Below are positions 8,099 to 16,427 of a stretch of 64,000 bases of DNA, piece by piece. Position numbers and translations under genes: made by a program. The notes beneath the pieces were generated by a model. That model searched no databases and was not told the origin of the DNA. It saw only the letters and a list, made by a program, of their open reading frames with translations. The stretch is from CAMLQK01 sp035478775 (GTDB lineage Bacteria; Patescibacteriota; Saccharimonadia; Saccharimonadales; UBA4665). The stretch spans positions 1 to 64,000 of the forward strand of contig DATIJG010000002.1 of NCBI GenBank assembly GCA_035478775.1. Reading direction: 5' to 3'. The first letter of the stretch is position 1. The number at the start of each line of letters is the position of its first letter.

Positions 8099-8107
8099 TG
8101 CTATAAT
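8099..8107 (+). promoter_or_regulatory. Extended -10 (TGCTATAAT) of the serS leader
   Basis: TGC-TATAAT with the hexamer at 8102-8107, ending 6 nt before the GTG of the short leader ORF at 8114. Confidence 0.65.
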
Positions 8108-8113
8108 AAAAGT

Positions 8114-8164
8114 GTGAAAGACGTAAAGTTTTTAGAGGTAAACGTGTGCAGGTCGCTCAGCTGA
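8114..8164 (+). CDS. Candidate leader peptide upstream of serS (16 aa)
   Basis: Starting with GTG 6 nt after an extended -10 box, this 16-codon frame would encode M-KDVKFLEVNV-CRSLS and end at TGA 8162-8164. Two of the last three sense codons are serine (TCG 8153, AGC 8159), in front of a seryl-tRNA synthetase gene. The Ser codons and stop lie inside the palindrome that forms the leader's central hairpin. This is the classical layout of a ribosome-sensed leader peptide, but translation is inferred, not shown. Too short to judge by codon usage. Confidence 0.5.
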   Translation: MKDVKFLEVNVCRSLS

Positions 8165-8185
8165 GCGTGCGTTTTTATACCTCTA
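8133..8185 (+). promoter_or_regulatory. serS leader: attenuator-like nested hairpins
   Basis: An outer stem pairs TAGAGGTA (8133-8140) with TACCTCTA (8178-8185). Inside lies the perfect palindrome CGCTCAG-CTGAGCG (8154-8167), followed by TGC and a run of five Ts (8172-8176), which resembles an intrinsic terminator. The T-run falls between the two stems, so central-hairpin termination and outer-stem closure are temporally separable. No T-box consensus is seen. Likely serS control by Ser-tRNA charging; inference. Confidence 0.5.
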
Positions 8186-8216
8186 GCTTTTGTTAATCAT
8201 TTATTTTAGGAATCCC

Positions 8217-9530
8217 ATGATAGATATTCAATTCGTCCGTGATAACCCCGAGCTTGTTACCGAAAAAGCTAGCCAAAAAGGCTACAAGACAGATGTACCC
8301 GCCATGTTGCAGGCTGACACACAGCGCCGTCAGTTACTCACCGAAATCGAAAACTTGCGTGCACAGCGCAACGACCTCTCTGCAAGCCTTAGAAAGGCCA
8401 AGCCAACGCCCGAACAGATTGAGCAGGGCAAGCAATTAAAAGACAAACTGGCCAATCTAGAACAAAAGTTGATGCCGGTTGAAGAACAGTTCAACCGGCT
8501 GCTGCGTGCGGTCCCAAACATGCCGCTGGCTGACGTGCCAGTTGGTACTACCGAAGACGAAAATGTTGTTGTAAAAACCGTAGGTGAACCGGCTAAGTTT
8601 AGTTTTACGCCGCGCCATGACCATGAAATTGGCGAGATGCGCGATCTGCTCGACAAAGAACGTGCTGCAAAAATCTCCGGTAGTCGCTTCACGTACATTA
8701 AAGGCGGGTTAGTTCGTTTGCAATTCGCCATTGTGCAGTTTGTAATGTCCACTTTGGGCAACGAAGAAATCTTGCAAAAGCTCATCGACGAAAATAACAT
8801 TCTAGATGAGAACGGCAACAAGCTAAGCGCTAAACCTTTTACACCGGTTTTACCACCGGCAATGCTGCGCACCGAACCGTATGTGGCCAGCGCCCGGCTG
8901 AACGCTTCTGAAGTCACCTACAAGCTCGAAGACGACGATTTATGGCTCAACGCCAGCGCCGAGCACACCCTGTGCACCATGTACTGGAATGAAATTTTGC
9001 CCGCAGAGATGTTCCCGATCCGCTACATCGGCTACAGCACTAGTTTTCGGCGCGAAGCCGGTACCTACGGCAAAGACATGGAAGGTATCTTCCGGATGCA
9101 CCAGTTCGATAAGCTCGAAATGGAAGTGTTCAGTACCTCAGAAACAGGTCTAGCCGAGCATAAATTGTTAATTGCCATTCAAGAATACTTAATGCAACAA
9201 CTTGGGCTGCCATACCGCGTGGTGCAAAAGTGTACCGCCGACATCGGTAAGCCAAACGCCCGTGGTATTGACATCGATTGTTGGTTCCCAGGGCAAGGCA
9301 AATACCGCGAAACCCATACCGCCGACTACATGACCGACTATCAGTCACGTGACCTCAAGACTCGTATCCGCCGCGAGGGTAGCGTTGAGCTTGTACATAC
9401 TAACGACGCTACCGCCTTCGCACTTGGCCGTACCATGAAGGCGATCATGGAAAATTACCAAACGGCCGATGCTCGCATCGTTATCCCGGAAGTGCTGCGC
9501 CCATACATGGGCGGGCAAGCGGAGATATAA
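8217..9530 (+). CDS. serS: Seryl-tRNA synthetase
   Basis: A 437-residue class II synthetase that charges tRNA-Ser. The N-terminal coiled-coil arm (about 30-105) opens with 'MIDIQFVRDNPELV' as in other SerRS. The catalytic core contains motif 2 'TSFRREAGTYGKDMEGIFRMHQFDKLE' and motif 3 'FALGRTMKAIMENYQ'. The ATG at 8217 is preferred because it matches the conserved N-terminus and follows TTTTAGGA; an ATG-like upstream frame adds nine residues inside the leader hairpin. It is preceded by the structured leader described separately and followed 18 nt later by hpf. Confidence 0.97.
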   Translation: MIDIQFVRDNPELVTEKASQKGYKTDVPAMLQADTQRRQLLTEIENLRAQRNDLSASLRKAKPTPEQIEQGKQLKDKLANLEQKLMPVEEQFNRLLRAVPNMPLADVPVGTTEDENVVVKTVGEPAKFSFTPRHDHEIGEMRDLLDKERAAKISGSRFTYIKGGLVRLQFAIVQFVMSTLGNEEILQKLIDENNILDENGNKLSAKPFTPVLPPAMLRTEPYVASARLNASEVTYKLEDDDLWLNASAEHTLCTMYWNEILPAEMFPIRYIGYSTSFRREAGTYGKDMEGIFRMHQFDKLEMEVFSTSETGLAEHKLLIAIQEYLMQQLGLPYRVVQKCTADIGKPNARGIDIDCWFPGQGKYRETHTADYMTDYQSRDLKTRIRREGSVELVHTNDATAFALGRTMKAIMENYQTADARIVIPEVLRPYMGGQAEI

Positions 9531-9548
9531 CAAACCAAGGGGGTTTAT

Positions 9549-9911
9549 ATGATCCAACAACTAGAAATCAGTGGCATCCACATGGAGGTCGGCGATGATT
9601 TGCGTAAGTATGCCGGTAAAAAGATTGGTTCACTAGATCGTTTTGTGCCACGCGCTGCGCGGCAAAGTATGCATGCCCACGTGCAACTTAAAGAGCTCAA
9701 GCAAAAAGGTGCCAAAGAGTGTGTGTGCGAAGTGACTATTACGCTTCCACAGGAGACACTGAACGTGACCGAGGGTACGGTAAATATTTTTGCTGCAGTT
9801 GATATTGCCGAAACTAAACTCCGTGCACAGCTTCGAAAATATAAAGAGCTACACGACAACCCCAGATTGCATCGCCGTTTACTCCTACGCTTCCGCCGCA
9901 AGCCAGCGTAA
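9549..9911 (+). CDS. hpf: Ribosome hibernation promoting factor (short HPF/RaiA type)
   Basis: A 120-residue protein of the HPF/YfiA family, which binds the 30S decoding channel in slow growth and inactivates ribosomes. The beta-alpha-beta-beta-beta-alpha fold is visible: 'LEISGIHMEVGDDLRKYAGKKIGSLDRFVP' then 'VFAAVDIAETKLRAQLRKYKE' (as NIFAAVDIAETKL). It lacks the C-terminal dimerisation domain of long HPF, so it would act without forming 100S dimers by that route. A basic tail (RRLLLRFRRKPA) follows the last helix. The start is set by AAGGGGGT about 6 nt before ATG; likely co-transcribed with serS. Confidence 0.9.
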   Translation: MIQQLEISGIHMEVGDDLRKYAGKKIGSLDRFVPRAARQSMHAHVQLKELKQKGAKECVCEVTITLPQETLNVTEGTVNIFAAVDIAETKLRAQLRKYKELHDNPRLHRRLLLRFRRKPA

Positions 9912-10048
9912 ACTCGGTCTTGATTAGTCTTATAGCAGTGTGCCTGCCGCAGCAGCGCGCCCCTTTACGTGCAAATAGTTAAAAATATGTCATTTATGAG
10001 TTGCGTTTGCATGCTATCTGGAGTTACGCTGTATATAAGGAATAAAAA

Positions 10049-10069
10049 ACGCTCGCCTAAACCGAGCGT
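10049..10069. promoter_or_regulatory. 7-bp hairpin in the hpf-secA intergenic region
   Basis: ACGCTCG (10049-10055) pairs with CGAGCGT (10063-10069) over a 7-nt loop, with an A-run on its left. On the minus strand this reads as hairpin plus T-run; on the plus strand it is a stem upstream of the proposed secA promoter. It may block antisense or read-through transcription. Confidence 0.45.
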
Positions 10070-10125
10070 AGCCGGTACAATAAAGAAACATGCTATAACC
10101 GACCAGGGGAGAGTACAAACTGACT

Positions 10126-12738
10126 ATGAGCACTGTCTGGAAGAAGATTTTAGGTGACCCACAAGCCCGCACAGTTAAGCGCTTACGCAAGCGCGTCTAC
10201 GAAATTGACGCTTTGGGCGATACCTATAAAAAATTATCCGATAAAAAACTACGCGAACAAACCGATGAGTTGAAAAAGCGCCTTAAAACCGAATCGCTCG
10301 ACAAAATCCTGCCCGAGGCTTTTGCTGTCGTACGCGAAGCCGCTACACGCGCACTTGGCCAGCGGCATTTCGACGTGCAATTAATTGGCGGTATGGTGTT
10401 GCACGAAGGTAATGTCGCCGAAATGAAAACCGGTGAGGGTAAAACCTTAGTGGCGACCGCGCCGGTATACTTGAACGCGCTAACCGGTAAGGGTGTGCAC
10501 GTCGTAACAGTAAATGATTATCTCGCGCAGCGTGATGCCGGTTGGATGGGCCAGGTGTATCAGTTTTTGGGTTTAAAAACGGCAGTTATTATTGCAGATA
10601 AGTCATTCATTTACGACGCTGATTTTACCAACGAAGAGCACGAAGACGAGCGTATGAAGCGCCTTAAACCATGTACTCGCCAAGAAGCCTACGCGGCCGA
10701 CATTACCTATGGCACCAACAACGAATTCGGCTTCGATTATTTGCGCGATAATATGGTGCGCGAAACCGATCAACTGCGCCAACGGCCACTGCACTATGCG
10801 ATTGTCGACGAAGTCGACTCCATTTTAATTGATGAAGCCCGCACACCATTGATTATTTCAGCACCATCGGTCACAACTGGCAACGCTTACGCACAATTTT
10901 CCAAGGTTACGCGCCAGCTTAAAGCCGAGACTGATTATGAAACCGATGAAAAACGCAAGACTGTTATTCTAACCGATGCCGGCGTTGAAAATGTGCAGAA
11001 GATTTTGGGCATTGATAACCTGTACGCCACCGAAAACATCCGCACCATTTATCACCTCGAGCAAGCCTTGCGCGCCCAAGCTTTGTTTAAGCGCGACAAG
11101 GATTACGTTGTTACTAACGACGGCGAAATTGTTATCGTGGACGAATTTACCGGCCGTTTACTGAAGGGGCGCCGCTACAACGAGGGTTTACACCAGGCCA
11201 TTGAGGCAAAAGAAGGCGTGGAAGTGCAGCAAGAAAGCATGACGCTCGCCACTATTTCGTTCCAAAATTATTTCCGCTTGTACGAAAAACTGGCTGGTAT
11301 GACCGGTACGGCCATGACTGAAAGCGAAGAGTTCCATCAAATTTACAAACTCGACGTAGTGGAAATCCCATCGAACCGTAAGCTTGCGCGTATCGATCGA
11401 CCCGACCGTATTTACCGCAATGAACAAGCCAAATTTAAGGCTATCGTGAAAGAAGTACAAATGCTGCACACCAAAGGGCAGCCGGTGCTCATTGGCACAG
11501 TGTCGATTGAAAAAAATGAACTGTTGAGCAAAATGCTTAAAAAGGCTGGTATTCCGCACCAGGTGTTAAATGCTAAAAATAACGAACGCGAAGCTACGAT
11601 TGTAGCCAAAGCAGGCGAGGCTGGGGCTGTGACGCTGGCGACCAACATCGCTGGCCGTGGTACAGACATCGTGTTAACTGACGAAGTAAAAAAGTTGGGC
11701 GGTTTGTTTGTGCTTGGCAGCGAGCGCCATGAGTCACGCCGAATCGACAACCAGCTGCGTGGCCGATCTGGCCGCCAAGGTGACCCTGGCGTAACACAAT
11801 TCTTTGTAAGTACCGAAGACGACCTTATGCGTATCTTTGGCGGTGAACGTATCGAAAACCTTATGAACCGCCTAAAAGTTGACGAAGAAACGCCTATCGA
11901 GAACCGTCTTATCTCGCGTAGCCTGGAAGGAGCGCAAAAGAAAGTCGAAGGCTTCCACTTTGACCAGCGTAAAAATGTAGTGCAATACGACGACGTTATG
12001 AACCGACATCGTAAAGCTATATACGCCATGCGCCACGAAGTATTGCAGAGCGAAGACATTAGTAAACGTATCAACGTGCTTATCAACGATGAAGCCGATG
12101 CTATGGCTGCATCGCCGCTCCTTACCGACAACGATTTTGAGTCGCTCGTAAAAGAAGTGTTTCCGTTTGACGAAGCTACGCTCGACCGTTTGTTTGATGC
12201 GCCAGCCGATAAGTTTGGTGACGTGCTGAAAGATATCGCTAAAGAATATTACGAAGCCCGCGAAGCAGCATTCACGCCAGAAATTATGCGCAAGGTCGAA
12301 CACGACGTATACTTGCAAATTCTTGACGACCTCTGGATGCGGCATCTGGAAAATATGGATCACTTGCGCGAAGGCATCCATTGGATGTCTGTCGGCCAGC
12401 GTGATCCGTTAGTGGAGTATCGCCGTCAAGCTCAGATTGTGTTTGATGAAATGCAGGCAGAACTTTGTCACCAAGTGGTGCGCGCCCTTTTCCACGCTGA
12501 GCCGGTGGATATGGATGAGCTTGACCGGCCGGCCGAAACCGAACTTACTCGCGCCGCCCGCCAGTCAATTAGTAATGCCAACCGCATTATTGATGCTGAC
12601 GCTGAATTTGAGGCTGCCGACTTTGACGCCACAAAAGCCAAAGAAAAGCCCGCTAAAAAAGCTGCTTCAACCGGGGAGCGGAAAAAAGCCCGCAAGGCCG
12701 AACGCCAACGTAAAACAAAAGCCCGCAAGCGCAAGTAA
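10126..12738 (+). CDS. secA: Protein translocase ATPase SecA
   Basis: An 870-residue SecA, the motor of Sec-dependent export. The first nucleotide-binding domain has Walker A 'TGEGKTLVATAPVYLNALTG' and DEVDSILIDEARTPLIIS. The preprotein cross-linking domain, second NBD ('TNIAGRGTDIVL', 'LGSERHESRRIDNQLRGRSGRQGD') and helical wing/scaffold regions follow in order. The C-terminus is a Lys/Arg-rich tail without the zinc-binding cysteines found in many SecAs. ATG at 10126 gives the conserved N-terminus; AGGGGAG lies 14 nt before it, and a TGCTATAAC box (10091-10099) provides a nearby promoter. Confidence 0.97.
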   Translation: MSTVWKKILGDPQARTVKRLRKRVYEIDALGDTYKKLSDKKLREQTDELKKRLKTESLDKILPEAFAVVREAATRALGQRHFDVQLIGGMVLHEGNVAEMKTGEGKTLVATAPVYLNALTGKGVHVVTVNDYLAQRDAGWMGQVYQFLGLKTAVIIADKSFIYDADFTNEEHEDERMKRLKPCTRQEAYAADITYGTNNEFGFDYLRDNMVRETDQLRQRPLHYAIVDEVDSILIDEARTPLIISAPSVTTGNAYAQFSKVTRQLKAETDYETDEKRKTVILTDAGVENVQKILGIDNLYATENIRTIYHLEQALRAQALFKRDKDYVVTNDGEIVIVDEFTGRLLKGRRYNEGLHQAIEAKEGVEVQQESMTLATISFQNYFRLYEKLAGMTGTAMTESEEFHQIYKLDVVEIPSNRKLARIDRPDRIYRNEQAKFKAIVKEVQMLHTKGQPVLIGTVSIEKNELLSKMLKKAGIPHQVLNAKNNEREATIVAKAGEAGAVTLATNIAGRGTDIVLTDEVKKLGGLFVLGSERHESRRIDNQLRGRSGRQGDPGVTQFFVSTEDDLMRIFGGERIENLMNRLKVDEETPIENRLISRSLEGAQKKVEGFHFDQRKNVVQYDDVMNRHRKAIYAMRHEVLQSEDISKRINVLINDEADAMAASPLLTDNDFESLVKEVFPFDEATLDRLFDAPADKFGDVLKDIAKEYYEAREAAFTPEIMRKVEHDVYLQILDDLWMRHLENMDHLREGIHWMSVGQRDPLVEYRRQAQIVFDEMQAELCHQVVRALFHAEPVDMDELDRPAETELTRAARQSISNANRIIDADAEFEAADFDATKAKEKPAKKAASTGERKKARKAERQRKTKARKRK

Positions 12739-12754
12739 GGTTCAACAGCAGAAT

Positions 12755-14044
12755 ATGAAACACACAGTTACAGAGGTCAAACTTAAAAACGGTGCCCGCG
12801 GTTTACTAATTCACGTGCCTGATGCTAGCGTAATGAGCCTGGAAATTAACTTTCGGGCTGGCGAATATTTAGTAAAACCCGATAAGTGGGAAGCGCCGCA
12901 CTTAATGGAGCACATTTTACTTGGTGCGAATCAGCAGTTTCCAAAAGCTCGATTGTTCCAGGCGGAAATTGAAAAAAACGGTGCCTACAGCAACGCTTCA
13001 ACCGGGGTGTACGATATCACCTACGAAGCCGAATGTGCTGATTTTGAATGGGACCGTATTTTAAACTTAATGTTGCTAGCCATAGCGCGCCCGCTATTCT
13101 TAGAAGATGAATTTGATGCCGAATTCGGTAATGTGCGCGAAGAACTCACAGCTCGTTCTAACAATCACTTTAGGCACTTAAGCTTGGCGCTACGCGAAAG
13201 CTACGGGTTTATCGCCAAAACTGACCAAGAGCGCCTAAAACTTATGGACAACGTTAAGCTCGAGGATATCCGCGCCCATTACGAAAACACGCACATCACC
13301 AAAAACTTGCGCTTTGTAATTGCCGGTAAAATTACACCCAGCCGCCACGAAGAAATTATCGCTATGCTTGAACAAATTCCATTACCAAAAGGCGATAGCC
13401 GCATTGCGCTGCCAAGTGAGCGCCCTAAGCAGCGTAAAACCCCTGTGTATATCCATAATGAGAGTGTTAAAAACCTGTATTTTTACATTGACAGCTTTAT
13501 GAACCGCCGTATGAGCGACCCGCAAAGTGACGCACTCGGTTTGGTTAACACAATGCTTACCGAAACGTTGTATTCCAAAATTTTGGGTACTGCCCGAGAA
13601 CGCGGGTTGGTATACGGTATGAGCTCGGGCTATGGCCAAACGCGGCTAAGCAGCAATTGGTGGTTTGGCGCGCAAGTGTCGCGCAAAAACGCTGCCGAGC
13701 TTTTCGATATCGTAACCTACGAACTACAAAATGTATTCAATGGCCAAATTGCCGAGGCTGACATCGACGCTGCCAAAGCCTACAGTTTGGGCCGCTTCCA
13801 GCGCAGCGCGCAAACTGTAGGCGGCACGGCCGCAGGCTACAGCGGTCGCTACTTTTTTGACGAAATTATTGAAGACTACTATCAAATTCCACAGCGTATC
13901 GAAGCGATTACTAAAGATGGAATCGTTGCAATTTCGCGGTCGTTATTTGCCGAAAAAACCTGGGGTTTGGGCGTGCTCAGTAACTGCGAGAAAAGCTTTG
14001 CAGATGACTTGCATAAAAAAATTGCTCCGCTTTGGAATGACTAA
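12755..14044 (+). CDS. M16-family zinc metallopeptidase
   Basis: A 429-residue insulinase-like peptidase. The inverted zinc motif HxxEH is present as HLMEH near residue 47, followed about 75 residues later by the glutamate of 'EFGNVREEL' that completes the site. The C-terminal half is the non-catalytic M16 domain ('ERGLVYGMSSGYGQT'). M16 clamshell peptidases degrade peptides; single-unit forms like this act as dimers. The ATG at 12755 lies 17 nt after the secA stop and starts the natural N-terminus; the frame stays open upstream only because it overlaps secA. Cytoplasmic, no signal peptide. Confidence 0.9.
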   Translation: MKHTVTEVKLKNGARGLLIHVPDASVMSLEINFRAGEYLVKPDKWEAPHLMEHILLGANQQFPKARLFQAEIEKNGAYSNASTGVYDITYEAECADFEWDRILNLMLLAIARPLFLEDEFDAEFGNVREELTARSNNHFRHLSLALRESYGFIAKTDQERLKLMDNVKLEDIRAHYENTHITKNLRFVIAGKITPSRHEEIIAMLEQIPLPKGDSRIALPSERPKQRKTPVYIHNESVKNLYFYIDSFMNRRMSDPQSDALGLVNTMLTETLYSKILGTARERGLVYGMSSGYGQTRLSSNWWFGAQVSRKNAAELFDIVTYELQNVFNGQIAEADIDAAKAYSLGRFQRSAQTVGGTAAGYSGRYFFDEIIEDYYQIPQRIEAITKDGIVAISRSLFAEKTWGLGVLSNCEKSFADDLHKKIAPLWND

Positions 14045-14102
14045 GCAAGCACTCCTACAGATCAAGGGCGCATAAAAACACCTACGGTTGCAGCAGTAAA
14101 CT

Positions 14103-14111
14103 TGCTATAAT
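14103..14111 (+). promoter_or_regulatory. Extended -10 (TGCTATAAT), leaderless prfB promoter
   Basis: TATAAT at 14106-14111 ends 6 nt before the ATG at 14118. Confidence 0.65.
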
Positions 14112-14117
14112 AAGGCC

Positions 14118-15206
14118 ATGGAAAACCTTATGCAGCAGGCAAATAGTACGCAAGCTGAAATTGACAAGGCACTTATGCGGTTGCATTTTGAAGAGTTAGT
14201 GACGCAAAAACGCGAAATCGATAAGCAAATTGCAAACCCGCACTTTTGGAATAACCCGCAAAAAGCCCAAGAAGTTGTGCGCCAACAAAGCAAATTAGAG
14301 CGCCGCATTGCGCCGTGGGAAAACTTAAAGCAGACAACAGACGTTGTCGTGGAGTTTGCCAACCTCGGCGATGAGACAATGCTTGACGACTTGCGCCTGC
14401 AGCTCCAGCTTATTCAAAGCACCTTTGCTGAGCTTAAAGATGACCTGAAGTTTTCTGGACCATATGACGACCACGATGTTATCGTAAATATTTACGCTGG
14501 CGCAGGCGGTACGGATGCTCAAGATTGGGCGCATATGTTGCTGCGTATGTACGTGCGATGGGCCGAAGCGCACAAATGTGAGGTAAAGACGGTTGACGAG
14601 TCGGCAGGCGACGAAGCCGGGATAAAAAGCGCAACACTCGAAATTAGCGGGCCGTTTGTATATGGCCGCTTAAAGGGCGAGCACGGTGTACACCGTTTGG
14701 TGCGTTTAAGCCCGTTTAACTCCGATAACTTGCGGCAGACTAGTTTTGCGAAAGTCGATATCTTGCCCAAAGTAGACAGCCCCGATGAACTGGTAATTGA
14801 TGACAAAGATTTGCGTATTGACGTTTACCGTAGCGGCGGCCACGGCGGCCAAAGTGTGAATACTACTGATTCGGCTGTGCGCGTCACGCACATTCCGACC
14901 GGTATTTCGGTAGCCATCCAAAACGAACGCTCGCAGTTGCAAAATAAAGAAACGGCGCTGACTATTTTGCGATCACGCCTTATCCAACTGCAAATGGAAC
15001 AGCACCAGAAAAATCTGGCTAACCTTAAAGGGCCAAACCAATCGGCAGAGTGGGGAAATCAAATTAGAAGCTACGTTTTACACCCTTACAAACAGGTAAA
15101 AGACTTGCGTACACGGTTTGAAACCAGCGACGTACAAAGTGTTTTAGACGGTAATCTTGACTCCCTCATCCATGCTTACTTGGAGCATACGCTGGGTGGT
15201 GAATAG
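14118..15206 (+). CDS. prfB: Peptide chain release factor 2
   Basis: A 362-residue class I release factor. The tripeptide SPF in 'RLSPFNSDNLRQTSF' marks it as RF2, reading UAA and UGA, and the GGQ loop 'RSGGHGGQSVNTTDSAV' triggers peptide release. Presence of RF2 together with UGA-terminated genes in the window supports the standard code. The N-terminus is about 20 residues shorter than E. coli RF2 and starts after the region that holds the classical autoregulatory frameshift, so that control is absent. Expressed from a leaderless promoter. Confidence 0.96.
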   Translation: MENLMQQANSTQAEIDKALMRLHFEELVTQKREIDKQIANPHFWNNPQKAQEVVRQQSKLERRIAPWENLKQTTDVVVEFANLGDETMLDDLRLQLQLIQSTFAELKDDLKFSGPYDDHDVIVNIYAGAGGTDAQDWAHMLLRMYVRWAEAHKCEVKTVDESAGDEAGIKSATLEISGPFVYGRLKGEHGVHRLVRLSPFNSDNLRQTSFAKVDILPKVDSPDELVIDDKDLRIDVYRSGGHGGQSVNTTDSAVRVTHIPTGISVAIQNERSQLQNKETALTILRSRLIQLQMEQHQKNLANLKGPNQSAEWGNQIRSYVLHPYKQVKDLRTRFETSDVQSVLDGNLDSLIHAYLEHTLGGE

Positions 15207-15288
15207 GTGTAATAACCGCAGATATGCAACAGCTTCTAAGGCGTCTCTGGTGGTGTTAGCGGGTCGGCAAATTGTAACTCTACAATTG

Positions 15289-15402
15289 CTATAGTTCATA
15301 CGATTCAAGCATGCCGGCTGCGTTACCCCGAACTAGTTTTTCAGGGTGGTTTGCGGCGACCGCCATTGTCGGTAGTATTTCTAATAAGTTTTGGTGGTCC
15401 AT
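15289..15402 (-). CDS. Small unknown protein (37 aa)
   Basis: A 37-codon frame whose ATG (15402-15400) sits 5 nt after a perfect AGGAG and directly follows the stop of the larger minus-strand gene. It reads MDHQNLLEILPTMAV, continues through AANHPEKLVRG, and ends LESYEL. The strong ribosome site and tight coupling favour a real gene, possibly an antidote-like or accessory partner of its neighbour. I recognise no family. Short length is the main reason for doubt. Confidence 0.55.
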   Translation of the reverse strand: MDHQNLLEILPTMAVAANHPEKLVRGNAAGMLESYEL

Positions 15403-15410
15403 AATGTCTC

Positions 15411-16115
15411 CTAATCTTTGTAGGCTTTAGACTTGTCAGAGTAGAACTTTACTCCTGTTTGTAGAGCATTAGTTAAAACTACCTTGTTAGCAGCTACATC
15501 TCGAATAAGGAATCTGTCCAAAATCATGCTACTTAATATAATGCTAGCGATATCTTCGGGTAATCTCATACATTGGGCTAATTCTTCTGGGCTTAGTGCG
15601 TGGCCTTCAACGTATGGAAGAATTGTATAGGCTTTGTTCAATAACTTGAACATTCCTTTTGGCGTCTGGCCTCGCCTTGGGTCATCACCGTAAATAAGTT
15701 CTCGTGCTGCCGTGCCACCGTAACGCCCAAGACCATGCTCAATTTCCCAATTAGCTTGGTCGACGGTTACGAAATTTGCAGCTGCGCCTACTGCGCCGAT
15801 AGTTGCTAAGTGTAAGAATCCGGGGTTAGGCCGTCCGCTCGGCAAAATAAGATCTTTATCTTGTACGTAAGGCGTTTGCTTAAAAGCCTCTTTATACGCT
15901 TCGTAAAAAGGGGATGGAGGAAGTGTGCTATCACGCATAGGGTTTTCGGTTTCGATAGTCTGTTGCTCCCAAATGTATGCCGCAGCCACCGCGGTAACGA
16001 TGTCTCTTTCTTCGGGAAAGTTCGGTTCCTCAGGGTCTTTCGTAATATTCCAAGGGGATAACGCTTCAAGGGCCTGTCGCTCTTGGGCGTTGTACGCGTG
16101 ATCAAAGCTACTCAT
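15411..16115 (-). CDS. Unknown protein (234 aa)
   Basis: Not recognised. The protein is soluble in appearance, mixed helical, with no signal peptide or membrane segment. It begins 'MSSFDHAYNAQERQALEAL' and has a central Ala/Gly-rich stretch ('HLATIGAVGAAANFVTV'). Near the C-terminus is a helix-turn-helix-like region 'LSPEELAQCMRLPEDIASIILSSMILDRFLIRDV' that resembles a winged helix, so DNA binding is conceivable. A CATAAT box at 16129-16124 (minus) ends 8 nt before the ATG, so it too may be leaderless. It is followed by the 37-aa gene with a strong ribosome site. Confidence 0.75.
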   Translation of the reverse strand: MSSFDHAYNAQERQALEALSPWNITKDPEEPNFPEERDIVTAVAAAYIWEQQTIETENPMRDSTLPPSPFYEAYKEAFKQTPYVQDKDLILPSGRPNPGFLHLATIGAVGAAANFVTVDQANWEIEHGLGRYGGTAARELIYGDDPRRGQTPKGMFKLLNKAYTILPYVEGHALSPEELAQCMRLPEDIASIILSSMILDRFLIRDVAANKVVLTNALQTGVKFYSDKSKAYKD

Positions 16116-16172
16116 AATCGTATATTATGGCATATTTCATACGGTACAGCAATGTAGATAGCGTAGAATGTA

Positions 16173-16201
16173 TTGACAAAGACAGATATAAGTGTTAGTA
16201 T
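16173..16201 (+). promoter_or_regulatory. Promoter of the 26-aa ORF
   Basis: Perfect TTGACA (16173-16178), 17-nt spacer, TAGTAT (16196-16201). Confidence 0.6.
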
Positions 16202-16241
16202 AAGAATGTTCTTTAAAAAATAAACAAGGACAAAAAACAAA

Positions 16242-16322
16242 ATGACAAAATATATTCCAGTACTTGTCTATAACGAGGAGCCAAACGGTTACCGCATAGA
16301 TGTAAGAACTGAACCAACCTGA
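16242..16322 (+). CDS. Small ORF (26 aa) with own promoter and terminator
   Basis: An ATG-initiated 26-codon frame, MTKYIPVLVYNEEPNGYR then IDVRTEPT, preceded by AAGGA 11 nt upstream, a good promoter and followed by a strong terminator. The complete transcription unit of ~180 nt has no other content, so it encodes either this peptide or a small RNA. No family is recognised. Confidence 0.5.
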   Translation: MTKYIPVLVYNEEPNGYRIDVRTEPT

Positions 16323-16350
16323 CGACCGTAATTGTCATTTGTAATACGAA

Positions 16351-16380
16351 AGCCAGCTCTTAAAACGAGCTGGCTTTTTA
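16351..16380 (+). terminator. Intrinsic terminator
   Basis: AGCCAGCTC (16351-16359) pairs with GAGCTGGCT (16367-16375), followed by a T-run. Confidence 0.9.
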
Positions 16381-16392
16381 AATCTTAAGGTT

Positions 16393-16420
16393 TTGACCTG
16401 CAAGCAAGCGCTGCTATAAT
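16393..16420 (+). promoter_or_regulatory. Leaderless ftsE promoter
   Basis: TTGACC (16393-16398), 16-nt spacer, TATAAT (16415-16420) preceded by TGC. It ends 7 nt before ATG 16428. Its strength and the intrinsic terminator just upstream isolate the fts unit. Confidence 0.8.
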
Positions 16421-16427
16421 AATGCTA

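Noticed and set aside
14118..14200. Programmed frameshift in prfB
   Set aside because: The frame is open from the leaderless ATG and no CTT-TGA slip site lies in or before it; the protein starts after that region.
16113..16129. dif-like CATAAT-N5-ATTATG inverted repeat
   Set aside because: Arms are only 6 bp and the right half coincides with the -10 and start of the minus-strand gene; no xer gene is near.
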